DNA of 64,000 bases, from the NCBI GenBank assembly GCA_018374355.1, contig JAHAFI010000002.1:102025-166024 (forward strand), given 5' to 3'. The notes under the pieces are model-generated. The model ran no database searches. It saw nothing but the letters and a program-made list of their open reading frames with translations, and was not told the origin of the DNA. The DNA comes from Clostridiales bacterium (GTDB lineage Bacteria > Bacillota > Clostridia > Lachnospirales > Lachnospiraceae). The position numbers were made by a program, and so were the translations under genes. Within the stretch, counting starts at the first letter, position 1, and the number at the start of each line of letters is the position of its first letter. This document shows, piece by piece, positions 40,433 through 50,377 of this stretch.

Positions 40433-41083
40433 ATGAATTTAAAAGAACGTATGGAAAACGGAATGATTTTTTACGAGCACGGTCACAAGGACCCGGTGGA
40501 CATCGAACTGGAGAAAAAGCTGGATGAAGAGCGCAGACACTGCAAGGAAGTAATGTTTGACTATAACAGCACCCGCCCCAGTGAGGATGAAAAAAGAACA
40601 GCCATTCTGAAAGGGATTCTGGGAGACTGCGGAGATCATGTATTTATAGAGAATCCGGTACATATGTCTTATGGAAGCCATGTGCATCTGGGGGAACATT
40701 TTTACGCAAACTTTAATCTGGTAGTTGTGGATGATATGGACGTATACATCGGTGACCGGGTAATGATCGGACCGAACGTTACCATCTGTACCACAGGCCA
40801 TCCGGTATATCCTCTTTACCGCGAAATGGTAGCTCACTATTCCCTGCCGATCCACATCGGAAATAATGTATGGATCGGAGCAAACTCTGTGGTGCTTCCG
40901 GGGGTAACCATCGGGGACAACAGCGTAATCGGAGCCGGAAGTATTGTGACAAGGGATATTCCTGCAAATGTTGTTGCAGTGGGAAATCCATGCCGTGTGA
41001 TGCGTGAGATCAGTGACCGTGACCGGGAATATTATTTCCGTGATATGAAGGTAGATTTCCCGTACACCATGAGAGAAGAATAA
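40433..41083 (+). CDS. Sugar O-acetyltransferase (Maa/LacA type)
   Basis: The 216-residue protein has the maltose/galactoside acetyltransferase N-terminal helix ('MNLKERMENGMIFY', 'HCKEVMFDYNSTRPSED') and a left-handed beta-helix of hexapeptide repeats ('IGNNVWIGANSVVLPGVTIG'). The catalytic His lies in 'CTTGHPVYP'. It moves acetyl from acetyl-CoA to sugars, possibly in detoxification. Start has CAGGAGG upstream. Confidence 0.92.
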   Translation: MNLKERMENGMIFYEHGHKDPVDIELEKKLDEERRHCKEVMFDYNSTRPSEDEKRTAILKGILGDCGDHVFIENPVHMSYGSHVHLGEHFYANFNLVVVDDMDVYIGDRVMIGPNVTICTTGHPVYPLYREMVAHYSLPIHIGNNVWIGANSVVLPGVTIGDNSVIGAGSIVTRDIPANVVAVGNPCRVMREISDRDREYYFRDMKVDFPYTMREE

Positions 41084-41119
41084 GGCCTATTGGAAGAAAG
41101 AGTCAGGAGGAGAAGGCGG

Positions 41120-42082
41120 ATGGACAGAAAATTTCGATTCGGTATTATGGGGCCGGGAAAGATAGCTGAAAATTTCTACAAAGCAGTGGAAAGACAGGGA
41201 GAAGGCATGGTAGCGGCAGTGGCCAGCAAAGATATAGGCCGTGCCCGGACGTTTGCGGACCGCTTTGGGATTGAGAAGGCGTACGGAAGCTACGAAAAAA
41301 TGCTGGAAGAGGAAGAGCTGGATGCAGTTTATGTGGCGGTGACTACAAATGCCCATTACGAGGTGACCATGCTCTGTCTGGAACACAGAGTTCCGGTGCT
41401 CTGCGAAAAAGCTATGTGCGTCAACAGCAGGGAAGCGGAAGAGATTTTTGCACGCTCCAAGGAGCTGGGTGTGTTTGTAATGGAAGGGATGTGGTCCAGA
41501 TTCCTTCCTAAGATGGCAAAGGTAAAAGAATGGCTGGCAGAGGAAAAAATCGGAAAAGTTTCTCTGGTAACCTGCGGAATCGGATTCAATGCAGAAAAGA
41601 ACTGGGAAAACCGATACTACAATCCGGCGCTGGGCGGCGGAGCAACTTATGATATTTTGGTGTACTGTTATGAGATTGCCACCGACTTTTTTGAGCAGCC
41701 GCCGAAGGAATGCGTCTGTGTTTCCGACTGGTCAGAGTCCGGTGTGGACAGGACGGATGTGGTGGTGCTGAAATATCCGGGATGTCTGGTGCAGCTTATC
41801 TGTACCTTTGAGGGAGAGATTGCAGAGGAGATGGTATTCTACGGAGATAAAGGAAGAATCGTGCTGCCCCATCCCCACTATGCCCGGGAATGCTTCCTGC
41901 AGGTAAACGGAGAAGAGCCTGTGGAATTTACGGAGGATCAGGAAGAGCTGGGCTTCGTTTATGAGATCGGCGAGGTGATCCGCTGTGTGAGAGAAGGAAA
42001 GACGGAGAGCAGCAGAGCGCCCCACAGAATGACGCTGGAAGCCAGCCGTCTGTATGACCGGATTCTGGAACAGCGTTCTTAA
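41120..42082 (+). CDS. Gfo/Idh/MocA-family oxidoreductase
   Basis: The 320-residue protein has an N-terminal Rossmann fold ('RFGIMGPGKIAENFYKAVE'), 'CEKAMCVNSREAEE' with the catalytic-region E-K-A(P/M), and a C-terminal alpha/beta substrate domain. It oxidises or epimerises a sugar or polyol with NAD(P). ATG 41120 follows AGGAGGAGAAGG; a TTG at 41090 is less likely. The substrate is unknown. Confidence 0.9.
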   Translation: MDRKFRFGIMGPGKIAENFYKAVERQGEGMVAAVASKDIGRARTFADRFGIEKAYGSYEKMLEEEELDAVYVAVTTNAHYEVTMLCLEHRVPVLCEKAMCVNSREAEEIFARSKELGVFVMEGMWSRFLPKMAKVKEWLAEEKIGKVSLVTCGIGFNAEKNWENRYYNPALGGGATYDILVYCYEIATDFFEQPPKECVCVSDWSESGVDRTDVVVLKYPGCLVQLICTFEGEIAEEMVFYGDKGRIVLPHPHYARECFLQVNGEEPVEFTEDQEELGFVYEIGEVIRCVREGKTESSRAPHRMTLEASRLYDRILEQRS

Positions 42083-42091
42083 TATCTATTT

Positions 42092-42137
42092 TGACACCTA
42101 TGATACCGGATTTCGCCCTTTTGACTCCAGTATCATC
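42092..42137. repeat. GTCAAAAG-type short palindromic repeat, copy 1
   Basis: TTTTGACACCTATGATACCGG, then CCCTTTTGACTCC. It shares ATGATACCGGATT with the element at 57066. It lies upstream of the MFS gene. Confidence 0.5.
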
Positions 42138-42238
42138 ATATTATACGTAATATTAACAGAATAGTGATGGAAAAATCTGTACATTTCAGGTATAATAGAG
42201 AGGTAGAACTTTGAATATCAAAATGTATGGAGGGAAGC

Positions 42239-43483
42239 ATGAAAATAAAACTGACAAAACTTGAAAAAGCTTGGATTCTGTATGATGTGGGAAATTCTGC
42301 ATTCATTTTGCTGGTTTCCACGATTATTCCGATTTATTTTAATTATCTGGCGGATCTGGAAAATATCGGCTCTGCGGATTATCTGGCCTACTGGGGCTAT
42401 GCCGCCGCTGCTGCAACACTGATCGTGGCAGTGATCGGGCCGGTTTTCGGAACCATTGCAGATACGAAGAATCTAAAGAAAAAAATATTTACAGCAGCCC
42501 TGCTGGTGGGAACCGTGGGCTGTGCATCGCTAGGATTCATGACCCACTGGCTGGTATTTCTGGTGGTATTTGTAATCGCCAAAGTTGGTTTTTCTTCCAG
42601 TCTGGTATTTTACGATGCCATGCTGACCGATGTGACCACGGAGGAGCGAATGGATGATGTTTCCTCCCACGGATACGCATGGGGATACATCGGAAGCTGC
42701 ATTCCCTTCGTAATCGGTCTTGGGCTGGTGCTGGGAGGAGAGAGTATCGGGATTTCCATGAAAACGGCTATGACCATTACCTTTGCCCTCACAGCAGTCT
42801 GGTGGTTCGGGATCACCCTTCCCCTGCTGAAGCAGTACAAGCAGACCCACTATGTGGAGAATCGGGGACAGATCATTAAAAGAAGCTTCGGACGTCTCTG
42901 GAAATCTCTGAAGGAGATGCGGAAGGAAAAACATATTTTCATGTTCCTGCTGGCATTTTTCTTCTATATCGACGGCGTATACACCATTATCGAGATGGCT
43001 ACGGCTTACGGACAGTCTCTGGGGCTGGACAGCACAGGATTGCTTTTGGCCCTTTTGGTGACGCAGATTGTGGCTTTCCCCTTCTGCCTGATTTTTGCAA
43101 AACTGGCGAAAAAGATTTCGGGAACCACTCTGATTACCGTCTGCATTGCAGCGTATTTCTGTATCGCCGTATATGCTATCCAATTGGACAAGCAGTTTGA
43201 GTTCTGGATTCTGGCTGTATGCGTGGGGATGTTTCAGGGAGGAATTCAGGCCCTCTCCCGTTCCTATTTTGCGAAGATTATTCCGGCAGAAAAATCAGGA
43301 GAATACTTCGGACTTCTGGATATCTGCGGAAAAGGAGCTTCCTTTATCGGAACCACGCTGGTCAGTGTGATCAGTCAGGCTACGGGAAAAACCAATCTGG
43401 GTGTAGGGGCGATAGCGGTGATTTTCATTATCGGACTGGTACTGTTTCGGAAAGCCGTAGCGATTCAGCCGGTGAAACAGTAA
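42239..43483 (+). CDS. MFS transporter, UMF1/Atg22-like
   Basis: The 414-residue protein has about 12 membrane spans. 'AWILYDVGNSAFILLVST' and 'GYAWGYIGSCIPFVIGLG' are typical of the UMF1 (Atg22-like) family of the major facilitator superfamily. The substrate is unknown. ATG 42239 follows GGAGGGAAG, which is itself part of an earlier in-frame ATG (42227) without its own site. TATAAT at 42192-42197 is a likely -10 box. Confidence 0.88.
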   Translation: MKIKLTKLEKAWILYDVGNSAFILLVSTIIPIYFNYLADLENIGSADYLAYWGYAAAAATLIVAVIGPVFGTIADTKNLKKKIFTAALLVGTVGCASLGFMTHWLVFLVVFVIAKVGFSSSLVFYDAMLTDVTTEERMDDVSSHGYAWGYIGSCIPFVIGLGLVLGGESIGISMKTAMTITFALTAVWWFGITLPLLKQYKQTHYVENRGQIIKRSFGRLWKSLKEMRKEKHIFMFLLAFFFYIDGVYTIIEMATAYGQSLGLDSTGLLLALLVTQIVAFPFCLIFAKLAKKISGTTLITVCIAAYFCIAVYAIQLDKQFEFWILAVCVGMFQGGIQALSRSYFAKIIPAEKSGEYFGLLDICGKGASFIGTTLVSVISQATGKTNLGVGAIAVIFIIGLVLFRKAVAIQPVKQ

Positions 43484-43564
43484 AACGGCAGGGTTTTTGT
43501 TGAATTATGCAGAGGGTAGTGATACACTAAGAAATGTAGACTATTTCATAAGGAGGGTACAAAT

Positions 43565-44587
43565 ATGAGAATTTTAGTAACAGGCGGTGCTGGTTATATC
43601 GGAAGTCATACTTGTGTGGAACTGCTGAACTCAGGCTATGATGTAGTGGTTGTGGACAACCTTTACAATGCAAGTGAAAAAGCGCTGGATCGTGTAGAAG
43701 CGATTACCGGAAAAAAAGTGACTTTTTATAAAGCTGACATCCGTGATAAACAGGCTATGAACGATATTTTTGACAAAGAGCAGGTGGACGCGGTAATTCA
43801 TTTTGCAGGTTTGAAGGCAGTTGGAGAATCCGTAGCAAAACCAGTGGAGTATTATGAGAATAATATCACAGGAACACTGAACCTGTGTGACGCTATGAGA
43901 AATCACGGCGTGAAAAATATCATCTTCAGCTCATCCGCTACAGTATATGGAGACCCGGCGTTTATTCCGATCACGGAAGAATGTCCTAAGGGCATCTGCA
44001 CCAATCCTTATGGATGGACAAAATGGATGCTGGAACAGATTCTGACAGATCTGCATACCTCCGATCCGGAATGGAACGTAATTCTGCTTCGTTATTTCAA
44101 CCCCATCGGAGCTCATAAGAGCGGAACCATCGGCGAAGACCCGAAGGGAATTCCGAACAACCTTCTGCCTTATATCGCACAGGTTGCTATCGGAAAACGT
44201 GAGTGTCTGGGCGTATTCGGCGATGACTATGACACACCGGACGGAACGGGAGTACGGGACTACATCCATGTGGTAGATCTGGCGGTAGGTCATGTAAAAG
44301 CGCTGAAGAAGCTGGAACAGAAAGACGGAGTGAATGTTTACAACTTAGGAACAGGCCATGGCTACAGCGTTCTGCAGGTAATGCACGCTTTTGAAAAAGC
44401 ATGCGGCCATGAACTGAAATACGAAATCAAACCGAGAAGAGCAGGGGATATCGCTATGTGCTACTGCGATCCCACCAAGGCGAAAGAAGAACTGGGCTGG
44501 GTAGCGCAGTACGGTATTGAAGAGATGTGTGAAGATTCTTGGAGATGGCAGAGCCAGAATCCGGATGGTTACGCAACAGCAGAATAA
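43565..44587 (+). CDS. galE: UDP-glucose 4-epimerase
   Basis: The 340-residue SDR enzyme has the NAD loop 'VTGGAGYIGSHTCVELL', 'FSSSATVYG' (Ser) and the catalytic 'NPYGWTKWM' (Tyr, Lys). It interconverts UDP-glucose and UDP-galactose, feeding galactose use and surface polysaccharides. Length and ending are standard. An ideal AAGGAGGG lies before the start. Confidence 0.96.
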   Translation: MRILVTGGAGYIGSHTCVELLNSGYDVVVVDNLYNASEKALDRVEAITGKKVTFYKADIRDKQAMNDIFDKEQVDAVIHFAGLKAVGESVAKPVEYYENNITGTLNLCDAMRNHGVKNIIFSSSATVYGDPAFIPITEECPKGICTNPYGWTKWMLEQILTDLHTSDPEWNVILLRYFNPIGAHKSGTIGEDPKGIPNNLLPYIAQVAIGKRECLGVFGDDYDTPDGTGVRDYIHVVDLAVGHVKALKKLEQKDGVNVYNLGTGHGYSVLQVMHAFEKACGHELKYEIKPRRAGDIAMCYCDPTKAKEELGWVAQYGIEEMCEDSWRWQSQNPDGYATAE

Positions 44588-44607
44588 TCAAATGATATGC
44601 AGATAGA

Positions 44608-44652
44608 AATCGGGGTAAAAATCAGAGAATGTGGATTTTTACCCCGATTTTT
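44608..44652 (+). terminator. galE terminator
   Basis: Arms AAATCGGGGTAAAAATC (44608-44624) and GATTTTTACCCCGATTT (44634-44650), then T residues. Confidence 0.88.
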
Positions 44653-44744
44653 GTTTGCAAAATTTATCTGGTTTTTTCCGATAAATGTAGTATTATAAAG
44701 TCAGCAGTAAAAATTTCGAAAGAAATGTATGGGAGGATTTGAAC

Positions 44745-45503
44745 ATGAAAACAGGAGCACAGCTCTACACCGTAAGAATGTTTACGCAGACGGTATCAGA
44801 TTTTGACAAAACCATGAAAAGAATTGCAGATATTGGCTATAAAACAGTCCAGTTATCTGCTGTGGGCAAAGATGTGACGCCCCGGACTGCGAGAGAAATC
44901 TGTGACAAATATGGATTGGAGATCGCAGTTACCCACAGTGATGTGAACAGGATTCTTCACGACACAGAGAATCTGATCAGAGATCATGAAGTGATGGGAT
45001 GCCGATACATCGGGCTGGGATGTATGCCGGAAAAGTATATGAATGAAGACTGGATTCGGGAATTCTGTGCAGATTTCAAAAAACCGGCACAGATGATGAA
45101 AGATGCAGGAATGCGTTTTATGTACCATAACCACAATTTTGAATTTGAAAAGCTTGGAGGAAAACAGATGATCGAATACCTTCTGGAAGCATTTGCGCCG
45201 GAAGAGATGGGAATTATTCTGGATACCTTTTGGGTACAGACAGCAGGCTGTGATGTGTGCCAGTGGATTGAGCGCCTTTCTGACCGCCTTACCTGTGTAC
45301 ATTTGAAAGACCGCGGAGTGGTGAAGCGTCAGGATATCATGATGCCTGTGATGGAAGGAAATATGAATTTCCCGGCAATCATGAAAGCGCTGGAAAAGAC
45401 CTGCTGTGAGTATGCGCTGGTGGAGCAGGACACCTGTCAGGAAAGTCCGTTCATCTGTCTGGAAAAGAGTTATCACAATCTGAAAAAACTGGGTTACGAA
45501 TAA
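44745..45503 (+). CDS. Sugar phosphate isomerase/epimerase-like TIM barrel protein
   Basis: The 252-residue protein has the xylose isomerase-like/AP endonuclease 2 fold ('GAQLYTVRMFT', 'FMYHNHNFEFEKLGG', 'GIILDTFWVQTAGCD', 'LVEQDTCQESP'). Metal ligands expected in the family (Glu, Asp, His, Glu) are present. Such enzymes act with Gfo/Idh/MocA oxidoreductases in inositol and unusual-sugar breakdown; one lies directly downstream. ATG 44745 follows GGGAGGA. A palindrome (44662-44686) lies upstream. Confidence 0.88.
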   Translation: MKTGAQLYTVRMFTQTVSDFDKTMKRIADIGYKTVQLSAVGKDVTPRTAREICDKYGLEIAVTHSDVNRILHDTENLIRDHEVMGCRYIGLGCMPEKYMNEDWIREFCADFKKPAQMMKDAGMRFMYHNHNFEFEKLGGKQMIEYLLEAFAPEEMGIILDTFWVQTAGCDVCQWIERLSDRLTCVHLKDRGVVKRQDIMMPVMEGNMNFPAIMKALEKTCCEYALVEQDTCQESPFICLEKSYHNLKKLGYE

Positions 45504-45521
45504 GACACGGGGGTAAAAGGA

Positions 45522-46529
45522 ATGAAGAGTTCGATTATCGGATGCGGAGGCATCGCTCAGGTTCATGCAAAATCTATTGGGAAGCTTTCCAATACCCGCT
45601 TGACTGCCGCTGCGGATATCCGGCAGGACAGAGCGGAAGCTATGGCGCAGGAATACGGCGCAAAAGCTTATACTGACTGGGAGGAAATGCTGGAGAGAGA
45701 GGAAATCGATGTATTACATATCTGCACCCCTCACTATCTTCATACCCCGATGGCGGCAGCAGCATTAAAGAGAGGTATTTCTGTCTTTATGGAAAAACCT
45801 CCGGTGACGGGATGGGAGCAGTGGGAAACACTAAAACGGGCGGAGAAGGAGGCGGCAAACGGCGCAAAGCTGGGTATCTGTTTTCAGAACCGTTTCAACC
45901 CAAGTGTGACGTATGTAAAGGACTGTTTGGAAAAGGGAGAATTTGGTGAGATCAAAGGCGCCAGAGGGATTGTGACATGGTGCAGAAAAGAACCTTACTA
46001 TACGGAAAGCGGCTGGAGAGGAAAGAAAGAGACAGAAGGAGGGGGAGCTCTGATCAATCAGTCGATTCATACGATGGATCTGATTCAGTATTTAATCGGA
46101 AAGAAACCGGTGAGTATAGAGGCCGTCACTGCGAACCATCATTTAAAAGGGGTTATCGAGGTGGAAGATATGATGGAGGCTTATATTTCCTACGGAAAAG
46201 AGAGTGCATGTTTTTATGCGACCACCGGTTACGTGACAGATGTTCCGCCGATCATTGAATTGGAATGTGAGAAGGCAAGGGTGAGGATTGAGGATCCGAA
46301 AGTAACTGTTTTCCGGGAGGGCGGACAGGTGGAGATCACAGAGGGCGCAGACTTGGAATGTCTCGGAAAAAGTTACTGGGGCAGCGGCCATCTGCATTGT
46401 ATCAGGAGCTTTTATGAAAGTCTGGAGACGGGAATTCCTTTCCCGATCGGACTGGAACAGATTGAGGATACGATCTGGCTGATGCTGAATGCTTATGACT
46501 CTGCATCAGGAGGGAAAAAAGTCAGATGA
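45522..46529 (+). CDS. Gfo/Idh/MocA-family oxidoreductase
   Basis: The 335-residue protein has the Rossmann start 'SSIIGCGGIAQVHAKSI', 'HICTPHYLHTPMA', and 'VFMEKPPVTG' (E-K-P catalytic Lys), with a C-terminal sugar domain ('GGALINQSIHTMDL'). It follows the isomerase-like gene by 18 bp and is likely cotranscribed: a redox/isomerisation pair for a sugar or cyclitol. The substrate is unknown. Confidence 0.92.
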   Translation: MKSSIIGCGGIAQVHAKSIGKLSNTRLTAAADIRQDRAEAMAQEYGAKAYTDWEEMLEREEIDVLHICTPHYLHTPMAAAALKRGISVFMEKPPVTGWEQWETLKRAEKEAANGAKLGICFQNRFNPSVTYVKDCLEKGEFGEIKGARGIVTWCRKEPYYTESGWRGKKETEGGGALINQSIHTMDLIQYLIGKKPVSIEAVTANHHLKGVIEVEDMMEAYISYGKESACFYATTGYVTDVPPIIELECEKARVRIEDPKVTVFREGGQVEITEGADLECLGKSYWGSGHLHCIRSFYESLETGIPFPIGLEQIEDTIWLMLNAYDSASGGKKVR

Positions 46530-46550
46530 GGGTGTTTTAGAAGTTAGGAA

Positions 46551-46580
46551 GGGGGCTGTCGGGAATGACAGCCCCCTTTT
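46551..46580. terminator. Terminator between convergent genes
   Basis: GGGGGCTGTC (46551-46560) pairs with GACAGCCCCC (46567-46576), then TTTT. Confidence 0.85.
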
Positions 46581-46609
46581 GACTCTTATATTCTTAAAAT
46601 GTTTTGAAG

Positions 46610-48088
46610 CTAGTGAAGAATAGATTTATGCTCATACTTAGGTTCAGAGGTAAGCTGTACCCCGAGACGTTTAAAAATCCTGACATCCACATTGGACAGC
46701 ATCACGGAGGTGTGCACCTGACATCCGGCCAGTTTTGGAAGCTGGTTTAATGCAAGCTGTGCTTCTTTGCTGGAAGCGGTACTGCTGGAAAGAGCAATCA
46801 GCACTTCGTCTGTGTGAAGCCTTGGATTCTTACTGCCCAGATAAGCTGTTTTCAGGGTCTGGATAGGCTCGATGGCAGCAGGAGAGATTACATGCAGCTC
46901 GTGGTCGATGCCAGCCAGTTCTTTCAGGGCATTCAGAAGCAGCGCTGCGGAAGCACCCAGAAGATCGGTAGTTTTGCCGCAGACGATCCTGCCGTTCGGC
47001 AGTTCCATGGCAGCGGCAGGAGCGCCGGTCATTTCTGCCTTTTCCAGAGCGGGAAGGACTACCTTCCGGTCAGTGGGCGTGATGTGAAGCTGCTTCATCA
47101 GAAGTTCGATTTTGTACACTTCCTCTTCCCGGCGGACTCCGTCCACCAGCCCTGATTTTGCTTCGTAATAGCGGCGGATGATTTCCTGACAGGAAGCCTC
47201 CCGGCAGACTCCATCATCGACGATGCAGTTGCCCGCCATATTAACTCCCATATCTGTTGGGGATTTGTAGGGACATTCGCCGAAGATTTTTTCAAACATA
47301 GCCTCCACAACCGGGAAGATTTCCACATCACGGTTGTAATTGACGGTGGTTACCCCGTAAGCCTCCAGATGGAATGGATCAATCATATTCATATCGTTCA
47401 GGTCTGCGGTGGCAGCTTCATAAGCCAGATTCACCGGATGCTTCAGGGGAAGGTTCCAGATAGGGAAGGTCTCAAATTTTGCGTAGCCTGCCCGGATTCC
47501 CCGTTTCTGGTCATGGTAAAGCTGGGAAAGGCAGGTCGCCATCTTTCCGCTTCCCGGTCCCGGCGCTGTGATGACAACCAGCGGGCGGGTGGTTTCGATA
47601 TAGTCATTTTTTCCGTAGCCTTCATCGCTGACGATCAACGGAATATTATTTGGATAACCGTCAATGGAGTACAGGGTATATACCGGAATCCCCAGCTTTT
47701 CCAGTTTCTTTTTAAAATTGTTTGCGCTGTTTTGCCCGGTGTACTGGGTGATCGCCACACTGCCCACATAGAGTCCTTTGCCGGTAAACGCCTCAATCAG
47801 TCGAAGCACATCGGTATCGTAGGTGATGCCCAGATCCCCGCGGATTTTATTTTTCTCAATATCACCGGCGCTGATGACGATAACGATCTCGGCCTGATCC
47901 GCAAGCTGCATCAGCATCTGGAGCTTGCTGTCGGGAGCAAAACCGGGAAGTACCCGGGAGGCGTGATAGTCATCAAAAAGTTTTCCTCCGAATTCGAGAT
48001 AAAGTTTATTTCCGAACTGACTGATCCGCTGGCGGATGTGTTCGGACTGCATGGAAAGGTACTTTTGATTATCAAATCCGATGTTCAT
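46610..48088 (-). CDS. DUF1846 family protein
   Basis: The 492-residue protein begins 'MNIGFDNQKYLSMQSEHI' and has 'YLEFGGKLFDDYHASRVLPG' and 'VITAPGPGSGKMATCLSQLY', hallmarks of DUF1846, a conserved Firmicutes and Actinobacteria family with a P-loop-like glycine-rich segment. Structures exist, but no reaction is agreed. It is monocistronic on the minus strand, with a strong ribosome binding site (AGGAGGACAAGG). Confidence 0.93.
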   Translation of the reverse strand: MNIGFDNQKYLSMQSEHIRQRISQFGNKLYLEFGGKLFDDYHASRVLPGFAPDSKLQMLMQLADQAEIVIVISAGDIEKNKIRGDLGITYDTDVLRLIEAFTGKGLYVGSVAITQYTGQNSANNFKKKLEKLGIPVYTLYSIDGYPNNIPLIVSDEGYGKNDYIETTRPLVVITAPGPGSGKMATCLSQLYHDQKRGIRAGYAKFETFPIWNLPLKHPVNLAYEAATADLNDMNMIDPFHLEAYGVTTVNYNRDVEIFPVVEAMFEKIFGECPYKSPTDMGVNMAGNCIVDDGVCREASCQEIIRRYYEAKSGLVDGVRREEEVYKIELLMKQLHITPTDRKVVLPALEKAEMTGAPAAAMELPNGRIVCGKTTDLLGASAALLLNALKELAGIDHELHVISPAAIEPIQTLKTAYLGSKNPRLHTDEVLIALSSSTASSKEAQLALNQLPKLAGCQVHTSVMLSNVDVRIFKRLGVQLTSEPKYEHKSILH

Positions 48089-48223
48089 AAATCCTTGTCC
48101 TCCTAATATGTGATATCCATAGTATAAATGTAAAAATACAAGAACCAGTATACTACAAATACTTCCCGGAAAGCTACTGGAAAATAGGAAAATATGAAAA
48201 TTTCATGAAAAAGACGTTAAGAG

Positions 48224-48252
48224 TTGATTTATCCCGAAGAAATCCTTATAAT
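48224..48252 (+). promoter_or_regulatory. ftsH promoter
   Basis: TTGATT (48224-48229), 17 bp, TATAAT (48247-48252), 26 bp before the start codon. Confidence 0.75.
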
Positions 48253-48277
48253 AGTAAGGTATTGTAAGGAGGAAAAT

Positions 48278-50302
48278 ATGGATCAACTACCAAATAATAA
48301 TAATCAGGGTCCAAACGGACAAAATAATAATGAAAATGGCGGCCCCCAGAATCCAAAAAATAAATCATCCCTTCTGGTTCTGGTGGTCTGTGCGCTGGTT
48401 ACCCTGCTGATCTGGACATTGTTCAGTAATGTGATGCAGGGTTCCACATCCAAAGAGATCGCCTATGACGAATTCATAGAGATGCTGGAGGAAGGGAAAG
48501 TAAAATCCGTAGAAGTGCAGGGCGATGATGTGACGATCGTTCCCAGAGAGCAGAAGGTGGAAGGAATTGAGTACCAGTATTCTGCTACTCTTTTGGAGGA
48601 TGAATCGGAGCTGACTGTAAGGCTGGAAAAAGCCAAAGAAAAACAGCCGGATCTTACCTTCAAAGCGGTGAAACCGGACGTTACCGGTTCTGTAATCTAT
48701 ACCATTGCAAGTCTGATAGTTCCGTTTATTCTGCTGATCGTGGGTATGAACTGGATCATGCGTAAGATGAACAAGGGCGGCGGAATGATGGGCGGCGTAG
48801 GAAAGAGCAAAGCAAAAGCTTACGTCCAGAAAGAGACCGGAATTACTTTCAAGGATGTGGCCGGAGAGGATGAAGCGAAAGAATCCCTTCAGGAAGTGGT
48901 GGATTTCCTTCATAATCCTGCAAAATATACGGCCATCGGAGCGAAACTGCCGAAGGGAGCATTGCTTGTGGGACCTCCGGGAACCGGTAAAACCCTGCTG
49001 GCAAAAGCGGTGGCAGGAGAAGCCCACGTACCGTTTTTCTCCCTGTCAGGTTCAGACTTTGTGGAGATGTTCGTAGGTGTGGGAGCTTCCCGTGTCCGGG
49101 ATTTGTTTGAGGAGGCAAAGAAAAATGCCCCCTGTATCATTTTTATTGATGAGATTGATGCCATCGGTAAAAGCCGCGACAGCCGTTACGGCGGCGGCAA
49201 CGACGAGCGTGAGCAGACGCTGAACCAGCTTCTTGCTGAGATGGATGGTTTTGACACCTCCAAAGGAATTTTGATTCTGGCGGCTACCAACCGTCCGGAG
49301 ATTCTTGACCCGGCCCTGCTTCGTCCCGGACGTTTTGACCGCAGGGTTATCGTGGAACGCCCGGACCTGAAAGGACGGGTAAATATCCTGAAGGTACACG
49401 CCAAAGATGTATCTCTGGATGAAACCGTGGATCTGGATGCCATTGCTCTGGCAACCTCCGGTGCAGTTGGTTCCGATCTGGCAAATATGATCAATGAAGC
49501 GGCGATTCTGGCTGTCAAAAACGGAAGAAAAGCTGTTTCCCAGAAGGATCTGTATGAAGCGGTGGAAGTGGTACTGGTAGGTAAGGAGAAAAAGGACCGG
49601 ATTCTCAGTCAGGAAGAGCGGAAGATCGTTTCCTACCATGAGGTAGGTCATGCGCTGGTGAGCGCTCTCCAGAAGGATGCAGAACCGGTACAGAAGATTA
49701 CCATTGTTCCCCGTACTATGGGAGCTCTGGGCTATGTGATGCAGGTACCGGAGGAAGAAAAATACCTGAATACCAAAACCGAACTGGAGGCCATGCTGGT
49801 AGGATTTCTGGCAGGACGGGCGGCGGAGGAGCTGGTGTTCGGAAATGTGACCACCGGTGCATCCAACGATATCGAGAGAGCCACCCAGATTGCAAGAGCC
49901 ATGATTACCCAGTACGGTATGTCAGAAAAATTCGGACTGATGGGTCTGGCCTCTGTGGAGAATCAGTACCTCAGCGGTCAGGCAATGCTGAACTGCGGGG
50001 ACGCCACAGCGGCAGAGATTGATCAGGAAGTGATGAAGATGCTGAAGGTTTCCTATGAGCAGGCGAAAACACTGCTGTCCGCCCACCGGGAGGCGCTGGA
50101 TAAGATTGCGGCATTTTTGATCGAGAAGGAGACCATTACCGGTAAGGAATTTATGGAAATCCTCAGGACTGTGGAAGGGGATGCGGAAGCAGAGACAGAA
50201 ACACAGAATACGGAGAATTTCATTGAAGAAAAGGAAACTGGGGATTCTCAGGAAAACGAAGTCAAAAACCCCGCTGCAAGCAACGGGGCATCAAATTTGT
50301 AG
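48278..50302 (+). CDS. ftsH: ATP-dependent zinc metalloprotease FtsH
   Basis: The 674-residue membrane protease has an Asn/Gln-rich N-terminus, two membrane spans (about residues 30-50 and 140-160), the AAA module (Walker A 'GPPGTGKT', Walker B 'CIIFIDEIDAIG', SRH 'RPEILDPALLRPGRFDRR') and zinc motif 'HEVGH'. It degrades misfolded and regulatory membrane proteins. ATG 48278 follows TAAGGAGG; the frame opens upstream through the promoter. The acidic C-terminal tail is typical. Confidence 0.97.
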   Translation: MDQLPNNNNQGPNGQNNNENGGPQNPKNKSSLLVLVVCALVTLLIWTLFSNVMQGSTSKEIAYDEFIEMLEEGKVKSVEVQGDDVTIVPREQKVEGIEYQYSATLLEDESELTVRLEKAKEKQPDLTFKAVKPDVTGSVIYTIASLIVPFILLIVGMNWIMRKMNKGGGMMGGVGKSKAKAYVQKETGITFKDVAGEDEAKESLQEVVDFLHNPAKYTAIGAKLPKGALLVGPPGTGKTLLAKAVAGEAHVPFFSLSGSDFVEMFVGVGASRVRDLFEEAKKNAPCIIFIDEIDAIGKSRDSRYGGGNDEREQTLNQLLAEMDGFDTSKGILILAATNRPEILDPALLRPGRFDRRVIVERPDLKGRVNILKVHAKDVSLDETVDLDAIALATSGAVGSDLANMINEAAILAVKNGRKAVSQKDLYEAVEVVLVGKEKKDRILSQEERKIVSYHEVGHALVSALQKDAEPVQKITIVPRTMGALGYVMQVPEEEKYLNTKTELEAMLVGFLAGRAAEELVFGNVTTGASNDIERATQIARAMITQYGMSEKFGLMGLASVENQYLSGQAMLNCGDATAAEIDQEVMKMLKVSYEQAKTLLSAHREALDKIAAFLIEKETITGKEFMEILRTVEGDAEAETETQNTENFIEEKETGDSQENEVKNPAASNGASNL

Positions 50303-50314
50303 CGCTGCGTGCGG

Positions 50315-50346
50315 AAAAAATGGCCATGGATCATTGGCCATTTTTT
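50315..50346 (+). terminator. ftsH terminator
   Basis: AAAAAATGGCCAT and ATTGGCCATTTTTT form a stem with a T run, 13 bp past the stop. Confidence 0.8.
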
Positions 50347-50377
50347 CATATCATGAGAAAATATGGGGAGGAGACAG

